A stretch of DNA of 64,000 nucleotides from Arbacia lixula (taxonomy: Eukaryota > Echinodermata > Echinoidea > Arbacioida > Arbaciidae): the NCBI GenBank assembly GCA_963669155.1, contig OZ022584.1, forward strand, positions 12,376,615-12,440,614, given 5' to 3'. The notes beneath the pieces were generated by a model. That model searched no databases. It had not been told where the DNA came from and was given only the letters and a program-made list of their open reading frames with translations. Below, in pieces: positions 41,601 through 47,020 of this stretch. Both the position numbers and the translations under genes were made by a program. Every line of letters starts with the position of its first letter. Position 1 is the stretch's first letter.

Positions 41601-43870
41601 GGGAAGGCAAAAAAACCTTCAAAAGGTAATTGTTAGCAATCTTCTTGCCAATGGTCTTAAATTCATGTATTGTCCATTTTAGAAGCTTGCTGAAAGTTCT
41701 TTGTCCTCAAATGATCTACATTTGGAGTACTTAATGATTAATGATTAAATCCTCAACATGTTCGGGCCGAACATTTTGAGGATTTGTGGTTTAATCACTC
41801 ATTACTCCATATGTAGATCATTTCAGGGCAAATAACTGTCAGCAAGCTTCTAAAATAGACAATACATGAATTTAATACCATTTTTGCCTTCCCAGTACAG
41901 CATATGCCCTTTAAAGTGTACATATCTTCAAGAAGTTGCTCAAGACCTATTTATTTGTAAATAAAGCTCATATATTTATTGGTAGTGCTATGTACTTCTA
42001 AGAAACTGTGTCGATTTAGTTCATTATGTGTAAGGGCTTTAGTTTTATCATCGTAATTATGTTTGTTTGTAAAGTACTCTAGTAGATAACGTAATTGATT
42101 AATTTATGTAATGCCTGTAATATAGTTTCATTTGATGTTATGTGCTTAGAGATACCACTTGTTTATAAGGCGCTTTATAAATAAATACATATAAACAGCT
42201 TCAGGGAGAAAGAAGCATTCGCCGCTGTAAGGTACATTGATTATAAATCACCTCCCCCCCCAACCCATTCTGCTCACTCCGTTACATAACAGGGTGCAGC
42301 TGAGGATGCAGCACGAGACGGCAGCCAAGATCGTGGCGCTACACCCGGCGGTGGAATCGCTGATCTTCAGCATGACAGCTAACCCTGACGCTGTCACCAG
42401 CCCCTCCCCGCAGGACGAGATGCTCATCAGCATCGTGAGGGCGCTGGCCAAGCCGTCGTCGGGAACCTTTGGCAGCTTCGACACCGGCGACGGTATGGGG
42501 TGAGTTGACACTAGAGCACTTCATGACAGCACCAATATGTCTCAGCTCGCCTTCATTTCAACCTTTTTTTGACAACTTTTTGATATCCAGTACATTCTGA
42601 ATCATCATTTAGATTGGTTTCTATCTAGTCTCTCTTTCAATTTGCATTTATATCAATCTTTATATTATCTAGTCTCTCTTTCTATTTGCATTTATTTCAA
42701 TCTGTATATTTGCGTTACTTGATTTATTTGTGCATGTGCTAAGATAATGTAAATTGTCATGCAATTGAGCTAAGGTAGTGATATGGTGATAATAAACATT
42801 TAAAGTGTATACAAGAATGACATTTTTTCTGAGTTTAAACCTTCTTGTGTCTGTACCTACGATCAAGCATCTGCCTTTTTCAGGCAAATTGTAGCTTTAC
42901 AATTAATTTTGAGTGAAGGATTCGATATGCAACAGTTGAATTTGTATGCACATTAAGGTCAGTAACGTCTTACCTTCGAAGGACGACTTATATGATTGAA
43001 CTTTTGGATAACGTATGTGTCCATCTAGTTAACTATTCTTGTGATTAAACCACATTATTTTTGCAGCCAAGGACACAGTCACAAAAAAAAATGCTGCCGA
43101 CTATACGGCTTTTACAGAATCATTATCTGAACAGGCCTACTGGATGTACACTCTGACCTTTGGATACTGTGACTTATGGTGCTATGCTTCCTCTTGGTTT
43201 TGTTCTCGTTGCCAGGGCTGGACCAGCTAAGAGAGGCCGTTTCAGCTTCTCACATGCACCAGGGGGCCCAGGTGGCTTTAGAGGGGGGCAAGGCGGTGGA
43301 GGAGGAGGAGGGGGTGGATTCCGTGGAGGAGGGGGTGGATTCAGAGGAGGGAGGGGCTTTGGAGGAGGAGGAGGAAGAGGAGGAGGGGGATTCAGAGGGG
43401 GATTCAGAGGGGGCTTCAGAGGAGACAGAGGAGGCTGGAACCGGGAGAGAGGACGAGGAGGGTTTGGCGGCGGTAGGGGCTTTGGAGGAGGTGGCGGTGG
43501 GGGTTGGAGAGGGGGAAGGGGAGGGGGAGGATATGGTGGAGGAGGTTATGGAGGAAGAGGAGGAGGAGGAGGGGGAGGGGGTTACCAAGGAGGGAATGAG
43601 GCTGATGGTGGTGGAAGTGGGGGTTCGGACTTCAAGGGAGGTAGTGCCTACGGAGGAAGTGGAGGTGGAGGCTTTGGAAGTGGAGGAGGGGGGTTTGATA
43701 AGGGGGCGGAGTACGGAGGAGGGAACAGTGGAGGCTTTGGAGGTGGAAGGGGAGGGGGTTATGGTGGCGGTGGATATGGGGGTGGGTATGGGGGTGGTAG
43801 GGGTGGTAGCAGTGGAGGAGGTGGTTCTGATGACTTCAGCCAAGGAGGCTTCGGTGGCAACTTCAAGTAG
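11519..43870 (+). CDS. DHX9: DHX9 (RNA helicase A / maleless), complete, 29 coding exons
   Basis: DHX9 is a DEAH-family helicase that uses ATP to unwind RNA and RNA-DNA structures, mainly in the nucleus. Exons: 11519-11632, 11946-12086, 12959-13103, 14522-14598, 15381-15520, 20350-20396, 21133-21269, 23753-23854, 24566-24718, 25390-25464, 26172-26363, 26801-26942, 28120-28202, 29569-29725, 31059-31159, 31967-32065, 33042-33156, 33830-33924, 34110-34183, 34576-34728, 35680-35840, 36398-36509, 37717-37878, 38897-38981, 39521-39563, 40162-40385, 41378-41493, 42293-42499, 43216-43870. All phases join into 1368 codons plus TAG; the human protein is about 1270. Order: dsRBD1 (about 3-72), Gly-rich linker, dsRBD2 (165-245), GATGCGKT (408-415), DEIH (508-511), SAT (540-542), QRRGRAGR (757-764), helicase-associated and OB-like parts, Gly/Arg-rich tail (from about 1152). 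The start is chosen by match to family N-termini; the ATG at 11511 stops at once. Confidence 0.96.
11946..12086 (+). CDS. DHX9: DHX9 exon 2: dsRBD1, second part
   Basis: [20 protein letters not shown] followed by [14 protein letters not shown] completes dsRBD1, including the KKDxQxxAA helix that contacts the dsRNA phosphate backbone. Phase 0 on both sides. Confidence 0.96.
12959..13103 (+). CDS. DHX9: DHX9 exon 3: Gly-rich inter-domain linker
   Basis: [17 protein letters not shown], then [11 protein letters not shown], a run of about ten Gly, and PGGR before a GTAAGA donor (phase 1). This is the flexible linker between the two dsRBDs. The last half and its donor are repeated five more times downstream in the intron. 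Confidence 0.85.
13020..13800 (+). repeat. Minisatellite made of exon-3 end units with splice donors
   Basis: Six units start at CATGTCCAT-like words at about 13024, 13187, 13321, 13501, 13629 and 13775 (the last is CACATCCAT). Each goes on with GGGCTGGGTCAGGGGGAG and a GGA/GAG-rich stretch. The first five also contain AGAGGTAAGA. Unit 1 is the coding end of exon 3; the others lie in intron 3. Confidence 0.88.
13898..14012. repeat. Long imperfect palindrome
   Basis: The left arm GGACGAACTATCACTTCC, then GCGATCTG and CTATCTTTCC, is mirrored by GGAAAGATAG, CAGATCGC and GGAAGTGATAGCTCGTC. The arms are about 50 bp around a centre near 13962. Confidence 0.8.
14028..14487. mobile_element. Non-autonomous DNA element with internal TTAGGACGCG minisatellite
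   Basis: TTGATTATTTGCTTTATATTCCACAT-type sequence on the left is mirrored by ATGTGGAATATAATAATCAA on the right. From 14144 to 14248 it carries about eight units of TTAGGACGCGCA. An inverted relative is at 45111-45320. The right end lies only 35 bp before exon 4. Confidence 0.65.
14522..14598 (+). CDS. DHX9: DHX9 exon 4
   Basis: Completes the split Glu and reads [20 protein letters not shown], then RKLEE, matching the RNFYD/KDYYS region before dsRBD2. Donor GTATGA, phase 0. Confidence 0.88.
15381..15520 (+). CDS. DHX9: DHX9 exon 5: dsRBD2, first part
   Basis: [20 protein letters not shown] and then [12 protein letters not shown] match the start of the second dsRBD (family form: LNAGLHGNWT...YKYTQVGPDHNR). 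Phase 2 at the donor GTAATC. Confidence 0.96.
15521..20349. other. DHX9 intron 5, the longest intron
   Basis: At 4.8 kb it holds a T/CTT-rich stretch at about 16430-16565, scattered CACATGAC words at 17040-17150 and 17940-18050, a 17-bp inverted pair (about 18132 and 18271, AACTTGCACAGGTAAAG), and the foldback element at 19319-19693. No exon or RNA gene was recognised in the rest. Confidence 0.6.
19319..19693. mobile_element. TTAA-flanked foldback MITE, copy 1
   Basis: The ends AGGGCATATACTGTACTGGG and CCCAGTACAGTATATTGCCCT are inverted and directly flanked by TTAA at 19319-19322 and 19690-19693. The arms meet at TTCGGCCCGAAC near 19500, so nearly the whole element is one long hairpin. TTAA duplication is typical of piggyBac and Kolobok transposons. 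Confidence 0.88.
20350..20396 (+). CDS. DHX9: DHX9 exon 6: dsRBD2, middle
   Basis: After the TTTTCAG acceptor, [15 protein letters not shown] matches the family strand SFIAEMTIYIKQLGRR. Donor GTGAGT in phase 1. Only 47 bp. Confidence 0.92.
21133..21269 (+). CDS. DHX9: DHX9 exon 7: dsRBD2, last part
   Basis: [20 protein letters not shown] then [14 protein letters not shown] gives the conserved REHGSNKK loop and helix that close dsRBD2. Donor GTACGA, phase 0. Confidence 0.96.
21780..23590 (+). mobile_element. Penelope-like retroelement, 5'-truncated, with one in-frame stop
   Basis: The frame from about 21762 to 22511 has the reverse transcriptase core: [20 protein letters not shown], the catalytic [12 protein letters not shown], and [23 protein letters not shown] at 22509-22511 follows. 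The same frame then continues with [20 protein letters not shown], a GIY-YIG endonuclease domain, to a stop at 23057. Penelope-like elements use this pair for target-primed insertion. The N-terminal half of the RT is missing. A CTGAAGA...CGAAACGTC motif lies in the 3' part. The copy sits in DHX9 intron 7 in the gene's orientation. Its outer ends are approximate. Confidence 0.9.
23753..23854 (+). CDS. DHX9: DHX9 exon 8
   Basis: [20 protein letters not shown] then [14 protein letters not shown] matches the VEPYKVNLSQDLEHQL...LPPPEDP segment between dsRBD2 and the helicase core. Phase 0 both sides. Confidence 0.93.
23880..24220. repeat. Dispersed inverted-repeat remnants
   Basis: AGCAGGCTAGATGCGCAAGTC at 23974-23994 recurs with one change at 33469-33489. 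AATTTTCGTGTAACAC and ACGAAAATTTATTG suggest a worn terminal repeat like that at 40457-40772. Confidence 0.45.
24566..24718 (+). CDS. DHX9: DHX9 exon 9
   Basis: Encodes [20 protein letters not shown] then GPLAH, the highly conserved [17 protein letters not shown] stretch of DHX9/MLE (minimal transactivation region in mammals). Phase 0. Confidence 0.96.
25390..25464 (+). CDS. DHX9: DHX9 exon 10
   Basis: [20 protein letters not shown] then EDFRK matches the EQISMDLKNELM region in position rather than closely in sequence. Phase 0 on both sides, with acceptor TGTTTCAG and donor GTATTT. Confidence 0.85.
26172..26363 (+). CDS. DHX9: DHX9 exon 11: helicase motif I
   Basis: [17 protein letters not shown] leads to [20 protein letters not shown], the Walker A / motif I that binds ATP, and ends AECNIAITQ before the motif Ia PRR of the next exon. 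Confidence 0.97.
26801..26942 (+). CDS. DHX9: DHX9 exon 12: motif Ia
   Basis: [17 protein letters not shown] and [14 protein letters not shown] give motif Ia and the GYSVRF stretch. Donor GTGAGC in phase 1. The acceptor is TTTGGTAG. Confidence 0.97.
27000..27400. repeat. Probable retroelement end, minus orientation
   Basis: TTCAATTCAATTCATTTATT at the start, followed by AGGGAGGGCCGAC-like and C-rich words, looks like the 3' tail of a LINE or SINE read from the minus strand. The family is not identified. Confidence 0.4.
28120..28202 (+). CDS. DHX9: DHX9 exon 13: DEIH box (motif II)
   Basis: [20 protein letters not shown] then IHERDLN holds the DEIH Walker B residues that coordinate magnesium and hydrolyse ATP. 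Phase 1 in, phase 0 out. Confidence 0.97.
28708..28830. repeat. Half copy of the TTTCACCAAGCTGTTC foldback family
   Basis: GGGGGATGTTTCACCAAGCT, TACTGGTAACC and TTCTTGTGCTAAAT match the left arm of the element at 30087-30261. Confidence 0.6.
29569..29725 (+). CDS. DHX9: DHX9 exon 14: motif III (SAT)
   Basis: [17 protein letters not shown] leads to [14 protein letters not shown], with the SAT motif that couples ATP hydrolysis to unwinding, then [12 protein letters not shown]. Phase 1 at donor GTACCC. Confidence 0.97.
30087..30261. mobile_element. Foldback MITE with GGGGG-GTTTCACCAAG ends
   Basis: GGGGGCGTTTCACCAAGCTG on the left mirrors CATCTTGGTGAAACACCCCC on the right. Inside, GTTACAAACGACTTTGCGAACGACTGG mirrors CCAGTCATTCGTAAAGTCG in shortened form. 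Confidence 0.75.
30668..31039. mobile_element. TTAA-flanked foldback MITE, copy 2
   Basis: Same family as 19319-19693: AGGGCATATACGTACTGGG on the left, CCCAGTGCAGTATATGCCCT on the right, a TTCGGGCCGAAC centre, and TTAA at 30668-30671 and 31036-31039. It stops 19 bp before DHX9 exon 15. Confidence 0.9.
31059..31159 (+). CDS. DHX9: DHX9 exon 15
   Basis: Completes Glu, then [20 protein letters not shown] and an acidic, charged stretch ([13 protein letters not shown]) matching the charged insert of the family. The acceptor is CTCACCGCAG, directly after the foldback element. Confidence 0.93.
31195..31528. repeat. Tandem duplication of about 160 bp in intron 15
   Basis: AATTTATTTGTTTGTCTTTT through GTTGGGTATTGTTAAAAGCTT occurs at about 31195-31349 and again at 31352-31530 with few differences, so it is recent. 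The second copy carries a short extra insert. Confidence 0.85.
31967..32065 (+). CDS. DHX9: DHX9 exon 16
   Basis: [20 protein letters not shown] then MDFDLIE matches the YGPETRLSMSQLNEKE-PFELIE part of the family. Phase 0. Confidence 0.92.
32486..33013. repeat. 170-bp direct duplication around a terminal-inverted-repeat insert
   Basis: TACATGCACAGAAACAAG through GATGTGCAGAATTCTGTTGC occurs at 32486-32659 and 32842-33013. Between the copies, 32664-32842 is an inverted-repeat element: ACAGTGAAACCTGTCTATAG on the left, ACAGGTTTGACTGT on the right, with GTGGCCAC words inside. Confidence 0.8.
33042..33156 (+). CDS. DHX9: DHX9 exon 17: motif IV region
   Basis: [20 protein letters not shown] then [19 protein letters not shown] starts RecA domain 2, with the GAVLVFLPGW stretch. 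Phase 1 at donor GTAAGT. Confidence 0.96.
33173..33300. repeat. Half copy of the AGGGATAGTTA foldback family
   Basis: AAGGGGAAAGTCTACCCTGAA, CTGTCAAAGGATTAGAACG and GATCTTTT resemble the left arm of 59939-60402. Confidence 0.5.
33830..33924 (+). CDS. DHX9: DHX9 exon 18
   Basis: [20 protein letters not shown] then [11 protein letters not shown] matches the [16 protein letters not shown] part of RecA domain 2. Phase 1 in, phase 0 out. Confidence 0.96.
34110..34183 (+). CDS. DHX9: DHX9 exon 19: motif V
   Basis: [20 protein letters not shown] then VDIC holds motif V ([11 protein letters not shown]), which contacts RNA and links ATPase to unwinding. Phase 2 at donor GTAAGC. Confidence 0.97.
34576..34728 (+). 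CDS. DHX9: DHX9 exon 20: motif VI
   Basis: [18 protein letters not shown] leads to [19 protein letters not shown], with motif [10 protein letters not shown], whose arginines bind the ATP gamma-phosphate. Phase 2 at donor GTGAGT. Confidence 0.97.
35121..35650 (+). repeat. Minisatellite of GTAGACAGGTGGTCTTT / GTAGATCAGTGATCTT units
   Basis: Roughly 17-bp half-units (GTAGACAGGTGGTCTTT and GTAGATCAGTGATCTT) alternate some 30 times in intron 20 and end about 30 bp before exon 21. The GATCAGTGATC unit is itself partly palindromic. Confidence 0.93.
35680..35840 (+). CDS. DHX9: DHX9 exon 21: start of helicase-associated (winged-helix) region
   Basis: [20 protein letters not shown] then [18 protein letters not shown] closely matches the family segment EMFRTPLHEIALSIKLLRL...AIEPPPLD. 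Phase 1 at donor GTAGGC. Confidence 0.97.
36398..36509 (+). CDS. DHX9: DHX9 exon 22: HA2 region
   Basis: [20 protein letters not shown] then [16 protein letters not shown] is the HA2 ratchet region (ELTPLGRILAKLPIEPR in the family). Phase 2. Confidence 0.96.
37717..37878 (+). CDS. DHX9: DHX9 exon 23: HA2 region
   Basis: [20 protein letters not shown], then [18 protein letters not shown] and AAFQEWEEQ match VGDAICTIAAATCFPEPF...SDHVALLSVFQAW. Phase 2 at donor GTGAGT. Confidence 0.95.
38650..38711. repeat. Near-perfect 24-bp-stem hairpin in intron 23
   Basis: GGTGAAGTGGAGGGCGTG and GTAC are mirrored by GTACCGCACGCCCTCCAC and TTCACC across a 14-base AT-rich loop, with one mismatch in the stem. 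Confidence 0.85.
38897..38981 (+). CDS. DHX9: DHX9 exon 24
   Basis: [20 protein letters not shown] then LRMIYEAR matches GGEEAEIRFCEHKRLNMATLRMTWEAK. Phase 0 at donor GTAGGT, followed by a GGA/AGG-rich stretch. Confidence 0.92.
39521..39563 (+). CDS. DHX9: DHX9 exon 25, 43 bp
   Basis: [14 protein letters not shown] matches VQLKEILINSGFPED. The exon is bounded by acceptor CATCTTATAG and donor GTATAG in phase 1, and both neighbours agree in phase. Confidence 0.92.
39945..40075. repeat. Dispersed repeat shared with 1955-2070
   Basis: Carries AACCATATTGACCG, ATATACAGAGTAAAA, ATGGCATTGCAAATAATAC and TCATGGTTTGGA in the same order as the copy in the PCGF region. Confidence 0.55.
40162..40385 (+). 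CDS. DHX9: DHX9 exon 26
   Basis: [20 protein letters not shown] then [20 protein letters not shown] and [11 protein letters not shown] match the strongly conserved OB-fold region of the family. Phase 0. Confidence 0.97.
40457..40772. mobile_element. MITE with TACAGTAAAA-TGGAAATTTT ends
   Basis: TACAGTAAAAATGGAAATTT at the left is mirrored by AAATTTCCACTTTTACAGTA at the right. CGCGAAA-type words lie inside both ends. Confidence 0.7.
40940..41099. repeat. Foldback MITE, GGGCCC-TTGCATAAAA family, copy 2
   Basis: GGGCCCTGTTGCATAAAACT on the left mirrors AGTTTTATGCAATGTGGCCC on the right; ACCATTGATAG and TTACCATTGATG palindromic words lie inside. Confidence 0.8.
41378..41493 (+). CDS. DHX9: DHX9 exon 27
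   Basis: [20 protein letters not shown] then [19 protein letters not shown] matches IRTRAISAKGMTLVPPLQLLLFASKKV in the family. Phase 2 inside the Trp codon. Confidence 0.97.
41580..41914. mobile_element. TTAA-flanked foldback MITE, copy 3, right arm shortened
   Basis: Same ends and TTCGGGCCGAAC centre as 19319 and 30668, with TTAA at 41580-41583 and 41911-41914. About 35-40 bp are missing from the right arm near 41878. Confidence 0.87.
41915..42200 (+). repeat. Probable LINE 3' tail
   Basis: AAGAAGTTGCTCAAGACCTATTT-like start and AAGGCGCTTTATAAATAAAT at the end resemble the 3' ends of L2/CR1-type elements. No coding match was found. Confidence 0.45.
42293..42499 (+). CDS. DHX9: DHX9 exon 28
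   Basis: [20 protein letters not shown] and [17 protein letters not shown] match ISHEAAACITGLRAAMEAL...MLNMIRQISRPSAAG. Phase 2 at donor GTGAGT. Confidence 0.93.
43216..43870 (+). CDS. DHX9: DHX9 exon 29: Gly/Arg-rich C-terminal tail
   Basis: [11 protein letters not shown] is followed by about 200 residues rich in GGF, GGY, RGG and FRGG, ending GGFGGNFK and TAG. In DHX9 this tail binds single-stranded nucleic acid and carries nuclear transport signals. It is longer than in mammals. The coding repeat is GGA-rich and likely to vary in length. Confidence 0.95.
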
Positions 43871-44312
43871 TTCAAACCATGCAGACCTCTGCACAGGCAC
43901 AAACAGCTTTTCTATATCACATAACATGCTCCACCAAAGCACAGGTACATGCACGAGAACAAGTCCCTTTTGTGTTTTCTATTTGAATATCAAATCTGTA
44001 TGATAAAGCATTGTCACCATTGGATGGGTGGGGGTACTTTGCTTTGCCCTTTCTACCTGCTTCTGTGTAGCATTTACTAACATTATGCCACACATACAGA
44101 TAGCTATTGAGGCCAATTCCTGAACATGATAACAGAAATATTGAGGGAAAAGTAACCTAGATATGAATGAAAGTAGCGACATTGACACCAACGCAGTCAC
44201 ACACGCACATGGTAAACAAGAGCCTCTATACACAAGTGACCCTGTGTATGACTGTTCATGAAGATTGCATTCAATGATCATTCATTGTTTCCACGCGGTC
44301 ATGCCAGCAGAC

Positions 44313-44341
44313 GCAGCGGGGTAGCCGAGTCTCCCCGCTGC
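44313..44341. other. GC-rich 9-bp hairpin in the putative 3' UTR
   Basis: GCAGCGGGG pairs with CCCCGCTGC across an 11-base loop. It is unusual for its GC content within AT-rich flank. Confidence 0.7.
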
Positions 44342-45110
44342 TTCATTTGTCAGTAAACGGAGACGTCGGAAGTGTCATTTATTTACATTTTCAACTATGC
44401 TGATAGATATTTTAGTGAATTTTCAGAGAGTCAATTCAGTTTAGTATGTCTGCAAAACCATTAAAAGATTACAATACTAGCGGTAAATATGTTATAGTAT
44501 GTGTATAGTCCTATATGCATTTGTTTCTGCGTGTTTTGATCATGTACTGGTATAGTGAGCAATCGGCCATAGTGAGGAAAAAGTGCGGTCCCGACCCCCT
44601 CGTTGTTACGGGTTTGCCTGTATTATAATGAACAATACAAAAATAAGTAGAGACATTTTTACTGTAGATGTACTTAAAGAGTCCTGTTTTCAGTGAAAGT
44701 TGCCAATAAGGATGAGAAGTAACACAAGTGCTAGTCTAGCCTGGCCCTTGTTGCTAATAACTTTTGGCAAGATTCAGCATTGGGATTGTTGTCTAAGCCT
44801 GGAATCTAATTCAGCTATCTAACATAACATGATATTTTCTCAACCAGTGCCACATTGCATCATTTTAACGATCAACCATTGGTAATGGACACCAATTGTA
44901 ACAACCATAGAAACTGTCAATGAGTCCCTGGTACTGTTTATGTTGCCATGGTACCTACAATTAAGAGTGAGTGACATTTATTTGAAGACTTATATGAAAC
45001 TTTTATTTTCATACATTATGCTAGAATCCTTTACTTGGCTGATTCTGAAGAATCTGAGATGTTGTTTAGTGAAGGGTTCGAGTTCGGAAGACAACCAGAC
45101 AAAAATTCAC

Positions 45111-45320
45111 TTTTTGGTTTTGCTGATCTCTACACTCCTCACAGTCCTAACGCGTGATCAATATTTTGAGTACGCGTGAATAAAAGTGCGTTACACTCGG
45201 ACTATCAATTGACTAAGAGTAGCTCTTACTAACGCGTCCTAACGTGTGTTCCCCATGGCAGCGGCTTGGGGTTAGGTAGAGAAGTAAACATTACTTTTGT
45301 ACGTCAAATTGTCATTTTTA
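45111..45320. mobile_element. Inverted relative of the element in DHX9 intron 3
   Basis: Read on the minus strand it matches 14074-14345: GACGTACAAAAGTAATGTTTAC, CCCCAAGCCGCTGCCATGGGG in shortened matches, then ACGCGTTAG units and GTGTAACGCACTTTTATT. It has only about two TTAGGACGCG units, against about eight in the other copy. Confidence 0.75.
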
Positions 45321-45673
45321 TGTCTTCGCCACGAAGTGGCCGGAGGCATACCAGTACAGTTGATCAGTAAACTGTACATGTATAATGATGTTAAAACAGT
45401 TTTATGTGTTCGTTTGCTCAATTCAGTGATCTTTGTCATTAAGAAGTATTGATGGCACTACGTTTAAGTTAAGTTGAAGATGAATTTGTTCTCTTCATTT
45501 GCCAGACTATGTTAGGTATATATGTATATAAGGAATCAGTAGAGGTAGCTTCTGTGTTAAATTTTAAACATGTGAAATACACATGGAAAGATAAGGTAGC
45601 CCTTTGCAGGTATAAAAAAATAGTGATATTAAAGGAAAATGATATTGTGAGATTTCATACACATACATGTAAG

Positions 45674-45933
45674 GTATACTGCCCTACTCTGACAAAAGGA
45701 AGCAAGTGATAAATCACTCAAATCTGGGTTATTGTTACTCTTAGATTGTACCTAGCATTCCCTACCTACGGCCAAAATCTGGACAAGAAATATTCATCTT
45801 ACTGCGAGATATTCAATCTAACATGATGTGGTGTTGCACTGATGCCAGTGCAAGTGACAGACACATTTTGCTCATTCACAAGAAAAGTATTTTTTGTATA
45901 GTTGCTTCCTTTTGTCAGAGTAGGGCAGTATAC
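45674..45933. repeat. 32-bp perfect inverted pair, about 196 bp apart
   Basis: GTATACTGCCCTACTCTGAC plus AAAAGGAAGCAA at 45674-45705 is exactly reversed at 45902-45933. The sequence just right of it resembles 30524-30590. Confidence 0.9.
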
Positions 45934-46207
45934 TGCTGATTCCTGCTGAGTTTTTCATGACTTGTGCAAATGGTCTGCCCTGTCTTTAAAGTGCATAAGC
46001 GATTTGATGGTAATTTGTATTCCTTCACTTTGCTGAACGAGTATTTTAGGAGAAGTCTGTCTTAAATGTGTTTTTAAAGTAGGAGTATTGTAGCAATTTC
46101 CTGTTATTTTAGTTTTAGATTTTAGATTTTAGTTTACCATTCTATCATGCTGTTGTTATTTTCATATGTCTTCATGTAAACTGGAAGTGCTTTTAAGTTG
46201 CATATTA

Positions 46208-46213
46208 AATAAA
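46208..46213 (+). promoter_or_regulatory. Candidate DHX9 poly(A) signal
   Basis: AATAAA within ATTAAATAAAAG. It is the last clear signal before the repeat-rich gene desert; there is no transcript evidence. Confidence 0.3.
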
Positions 46214-46939
46214 AGACTCTTGTTGCATAAACACAAAACCTGCTCTGTATGTGATCTATTTCCAGAAGTAGTAGAATATTTCCCCACATGTCTTCTAATA
46301 TCCTTATGATAGTACAGTACTTGAATGATTCATACATTATCATTATTAATAATTTCCCATTCCATCATTTCCTGCACTATGTTAAATGTTCTATGTCAAA
46401 AACATTTTCTTTTCCTCTGTGGTTCTTTCTCTATCTCACGATGATACTTTAAATGTTTGCTCCGTACGTAAGATTATTGAGCGCTGGGTACCGTTTGTTT
46501 TAATACACTTCTCCTTCATGGTCAAGTTTCAACATGTGCACAATTTGAATTCTTGCACCACATCTCTCTCTTAGTTCCTCTTTTCTTCCCCTTTGTCTCC
46601 CTCTCGTTGCCCTTTGCATTTGGTATTATTTATGTTCTTCCCCATATTCCCCCAATAGTCCTAAAATAATTCCACTATACATGAAGAACCCACAAACACA
46701 ATGAAACAATGGTGCTGACGGTGTCATATCATTTTTGTTTTCCCTTCCATTTTCGCATTCCCCTTTCATCCTAATTTTAGCAGGGCTGTTAAACGTATCT
46801 CTCCTATATTGCACCATTTTGAAGTTGATACACACTCCTCGCTCATGTAGCCTAACAAGTTCGAAGTACCTCATCCTCCCCCCCCCCCCACTCTTTCTCT
46901 ATCTCTCTCCCCATCTCTCTTCCTCCCTCCCCCCCCCCC

Positions 46940-46947
46940 CTCTCTTC

Positions 46948-47018
<71 letters not shown>

Positions 47019-47020
47019 GT
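46940..47020 (+). repeat. (TC)n microsatellite, preceded by poly-C
   Basis: A run of about 35 TC units follows two C-rich tracts. Confidence 0.97.

Larger units (their letters stand above)
43871..46230 (+). other. DHX9: DHX9 3' UTR and downstream flank, poly(A) site uncertain
   Basis: No coding sequence. Candidate poly(A) signals are ATTAAA at 44460-44465, AATAAA at 45179-45184 (inside a repeat) and AATAAA at 46208-46213. The interval holds a stable hairpin, a dispersed element and a 32-bp perfect inverted pair, listed separately. Confidence 0.4.

Noticed and set aside
43250-43954. 234-residue minus-strand frame rich in Ser, Thr and Pro
   Set aside because: It is the antisense of the GGA-rich Gly/Arg tail of DHX9 exon 29. 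No family match and no splice or promoter signals.
43176-44003. 275-residue plus-strand frame rich in Glu and Val
   Set aside because: A shifted frame of DHX9 exon 29. The correct frame gives the Gly/Arg tail and joins exon 28 in phase.
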